In this document: positions 17,422-19,416 of the stretch, in pieces
Layout of the letters: the number at the start of each line of letters is the position of its first letter
Numbering within the stretch: position 1 is the stretch's first letter
Origin: JAEZDP01 sp044508265
GTDB taxonomy: Bacteria > Acidobacteriota > Vicinamibacteria > Vicinamibacterales > Vicinamibacteraceae
Reading direction: 5' to 3'
Length of the DNA: 19,416 bases
NCBI GenBank assembly: GCA_044508265.1
Contig: JBIQIB010000085.1
Coordinates: 1-19,416 of the forward strand
Notes under the pieces: model-generated
Seen by the model: the letters and a program-made list of their open reading frames with translations, nothing else
Told to the model about the DNA's origin: nothing
The model's database searches: none
Made by a program: the position numbers and the translations under genes

Positions 17422-19002
17422 CTACCGCGGCTCGTGATCTTCCGCGAGTGTGAAGTTGATTGTCGTCGTCACGAGAAGTCGATGCGGCTGGGGCTGGTAC
17501 TTCCACTGTCGCACCGCGTCCATGGCCGCCGCGTCGAGCAGCGGGATGCTGCGCAGCAGGCGCACGTCGGAGACGTCGCCGGTCGGCTCGATGACGGTTT
17601 CCAGGATCACCACGCCCTGCACACTGGCGTCCTTCGCCTCCTTCGGGTAGACAGGCGGAACGTTCACGACCTTCAGCGGAGGACGTATGGCGCCGCCGAC
17701 GCGCACCGGAGTGTCGTCGAGGGTCAGGACGCGCGCGTCGCCGACGGGCACGTCCGTCACGAGGAGCATCGGCGCAGTCATCGGCGCCTCGAACTGCCAC
17801 TGGCGCACGGCTTCCACCACCGCCTGGCGCGTCGCCGCGTCGCCGCCCAGGCCGGTGGCGGCGGGCCCGGGCGAGACGATGCGCACTTCGGCGACCGTGC
17901 CCACGCTGTCGACGACGAGGTGCACGCGGAAGGAAGCGCCGCCCGTCGCGCCTGCCGGCAGCAGCGGCTCGACGTTGAGCGTCCGGCGAGGCGGCGGCGT
18001 GTCGAGCGACGGCAGCACGCCCTTCCGCTCGAGCGGCCCTGGTCCGTCGGGGATGGCGATCGGGCCCTGCGAGCTGATGGGCATGACGGTGGCGGCGGTC
18101 GTCGTGGCGGTGACGAGCGCCACCCCCAGCACACCGGACCAGGCAATCTGTCGGGCACGTGACATCGGGACCTCCCTCGTGAGCGACGCGACACGCGTCA
18201 GCAGCTGGTGACGTTTCAGGAAGCCGGGCGCCAGGCTCGGGCGCGCCGGAGCGTTGTCGGCGCTCCACACGAGCGCCATCACGTAGGGCGTGACGTCGTT
18301 GGTCACGCTCACCGTCTCGTGGTCCACGACCTGCTCGCGCGCGAGGCGCAGGCGCGGCACCAGCATCCACACCGCCGGCAGCGGCCACACGACGGTGCGC
18401 AGCGCTTCCTCGAGCCAGGCGACCCACACGTCGCCGCGCGCGACGTGCCGCAGCTCGTGGACGTACACGGCCAGCCTCTCGGCCGCCGGCCGCGCACGCA
18501 GTGTCTCCGGCACGAGCACTGTCGGCTCGCGAACGCCGACGGCCACCGGCTGCGCAAGCGCCGTGACCTCCGCGCCCTCCGCCCGCGTGCCCGTCAGCGC
18601 CACGGCCTCCTCGAACATCCCGTCGTCGAGAGGCAGCGCGGCGCGGCGCCACTGCCGGATGCGCAGGATGCCTGTGGCCAGCCACGCGAGCCGCGCGACG
18701 ACACCGGCGCCCCAGAGCCATGTCCAGGACGGGAGACCGGAGGCCACGGGTGAGACGGCAGCCGATGCAGCGGTGACCTGCGTCACGTCGAACGACACGA
18801 CACTGACGGGCGGCGCCGGCACGAGAGGACCGAGCCACGCCAGCAGCCACGGTCCGCCGAGCGCCAGCAGCATCAGGGCCTCGAGCCAGCGCAGTCGCGT
18901 TCGCGGGCGCATCTCTCGCGCGGCGGCCAGGCAGGCCAGCCCGACGACGGCTATGGCCGTCGACTGCAACACCCACGGCCAGGCCCATGCGGGGGCGTTC
19001 AC
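17422..19002 (-). CDS. BlaR1-like M56 membrane metalloprotease fused to two TonB-C-like domains
   Basis: 526 aa. Membrane segments lie at about 8-28, 39-61, 91-113 and 286-306. Between the third and fourth is the M56 peptidase domain with zinc motif HELRH (182-186) and the downstream E223/D227 pair (AREQVVDHETV). In BlaR1/MecR1 this domain triggers cleavage of the BlaI repressor. The outer part is not a penicillin-binding sensor. It holds a degenerate TonB-C-like unit (about 342-418, FRVHLVVDSVGTVAEVRI ... AVRQWQFEAP) and a clear one (about 441-520, PPVYPKEAKDASVQGVVIL ... AVRQWKYQPQP). The start is GTG at 19002, overlapping the blaI-like TGA (GTGA). The stop is TAG at 17422-17424. The signal sensed is unknown. 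Confidence 0.9.
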   Translation of the reverse strand: MNAPAWAWPWVLQSTAIAVVGLACLAAAREMRPRTRLRWLEALMLLALGGPWLLAWLGPLVPAPPVSVVSFDVTQVTAASAAVSPVASGLPSWTWLWGAGVVARLAWLATGILRIRQWRRAALPLDDGMFEEAVALTGTRAEGAEVTALAQPVAVGVREPTVLVPETLRARPAAERLAVYVHELRHVARGDVWVAWLEEALRTVVWPLPAVWMLVPRLRLAREQVVDHETVSVTNDVTPYVMALVWSADNAPARPSLAPGFLKRHQLLTRVASLTREVPMSRARQIAWSGVLGVALVTATTTAATVMPISSQGPIAIPDGPGPLERKGVLPSLDTPPPRRTLNVEPLLPAGATGGASFRVHLVVDSVGTVAEVRIVSPGPAATGLGGDAATRQAVVEAVRQWQFEAPMTAPMLLVTDVPVGDARVLTLDDTPVRVGGAIRPPLKVVNVPPVYPKEAKDASVQGVVILETVIEPTGDVSDVRLLRSIPLLDAAAMDAVRQWKYQPQPHRLLVTTTINFTLAEDHEPR

Positions 19003-19403
19003 GATCGTCCTCCGCGGTCACGCCGCGCGGCAGCGCCGGGCGTCTCCAGCATGCGCGCGATCTCGGCGCGCTCCTCGTCGGTCAGCCGACGGTCCTTCAC
19101 GAGGTGCATCACCAGTGGCTGCGCCGCGCCGTCGAACACGCGTTCGACGAAGTCGCGTACCAGCCCGCCGACCACGACGCTCTCGGGTCGCGTGGACGTG
19201 TACACGTGCGCGCGCCCGCTCATGTCCTCGCGCCGCAGATACCCCTTTCCTTCCAGGATGCGCATCATCGTCAGCACCGTCGTGTACGCCAGGGGACGCG
19301 TCTGCTGGAGGGCGTCGTGCACCTCGCGCACCGTGGCGCGGCCGAGCTGCCAGACGACCTTCATCACGGCGAGTTCCTGGGGAGTGAGTTTGGGGAGAGA
19401 CAT
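18999..19403 (-). CDS. BlaI/MecI/CopY family transcriptional repressor
   Basis: 134 aa, usual for the family. A winged helix-turn-helix covers about 6-72 (LTPQELAVMKVVWQLGRATV then LAYTTVLTMMRILEGKGYLRR), which is the BlaI/PenR signature. A dimerisation part follows (about 75-120, LVRDFVERVFDGAAQPLV). BlaI-type repressors bind palindromes in their own promoter and are inactivated by proteolysis started by the partner M56 protein, encoded here by the overlapping next gene. The promoter and operator would lie beyond 19403, and only 13 more bases are in the window, so they cannot be seen. No beta-lactamase gene is nearby. Confidence 0.95.
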   Translation of the reverse strand: MSLPKLTPQELAVMKVVWQLGRATVREVHDALQQTRPLAYTTVLTMMRILEGKGYLRREDMSGRAHVYTSTRPESVVVGGLVRDFVERVFDGAAQPLVMHLVKDRRLTDEERAEIARMLETPGAAARRDRGGRS

Positions 19404-19416
19404 GGGAGATGGGCGT

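Noticed and set aside
15961..18162. Long plus-strand open frame (733 codons) opposite the TPR and M56 genes
   Set aside because: It is antisense to two recognisable genes, rich in Arg/Gly/His with no domain pattern, and explained by high GC codon usage. Similar antisense frames opposite ilvB-ilvC (12650-14488), ilvD (9258-10757) and hisS (6348-8069) were dropped for the same reason.

Overview
The window is very GC-rich. Its genes are tightly packed, with start/stop overlaps (ATGA, GTGA, TTGA). Gene content and protein style suggest a soil-type Acidobacteriota, probably the Vicinamibacteria side; this assignment is an inference from resemblance, not from a search. A run of exactly 100 N (8169-8268) shows that this is a draft scaffold, so the left and right halves are joined only by a gap of unknown size.

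Left half. The 3' end of an aldo/keto reductase gene (1-522, +) converges on a long minus-strand operon. In transcription order the operon is gamma-class carbonic anhydrase-like protein (8015-7503), hisS, aspS, phoH, ybeY, a CNNM/CorC-type CBS membrane protein, and era. It combines two aminoacyl-tRNA synthetases with the widespread phoH-ybeY-corC-era ribosome maturation block. Its likely promoter is a perfect TATAAT only 9 nt from the first ATG, which suggests a leaderless mRNA.

Middle (8016-8457). This divergent intergenic region holds a tandem array of 8-bp units, GTCGGC plus two variable bases. It also has a C/T-rich low-complexity tract interrupted by the assembly gap, a 14-bp direct repeat, and an AT-rich pocket with a TATAAT for the rightward operon. 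A second GTCGGCNN array of ten units fills the hisS-aspS spacer and abuts the aspS start codon.

Right half. The plus-strand operon pheA-ilvD-ilvB-ilvN-ilvC encodes prephenate dehydratase and the core of isoleucine/valine synthesis (acetolactate synthase large and small subunits, ketol-acid reductoisomerase, dihydroxyacid dehydratase). Between ilvD and ilvB sit four head-to-tail copies of a near-perfect palindrome, each preceded by GTAG, the layout of REP elements. The ilvD stop codon is formed by the GTAG of copy 1. A strong hairpin follows ilvC, then a Tat-exported Gfo/Idh/MocA-type oxidoreductase.

Far right (15784-19403, -). A BlaI-type repressor overlaps a BlaR1-like M56 membrane metalloprotease that carries two TonB-C-like modules instead of a penicillin-binding sensor. 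A TPR-rich, probably lipid-anchored protein follows. This looks like a proteolytic signalling cassette with an unknown signal.

The least explained elements are the GTCGGCNN arrays, the GTAG-palindrome array inside the ilv operon, and the BlaI / M56-TonB / TPR cassette.
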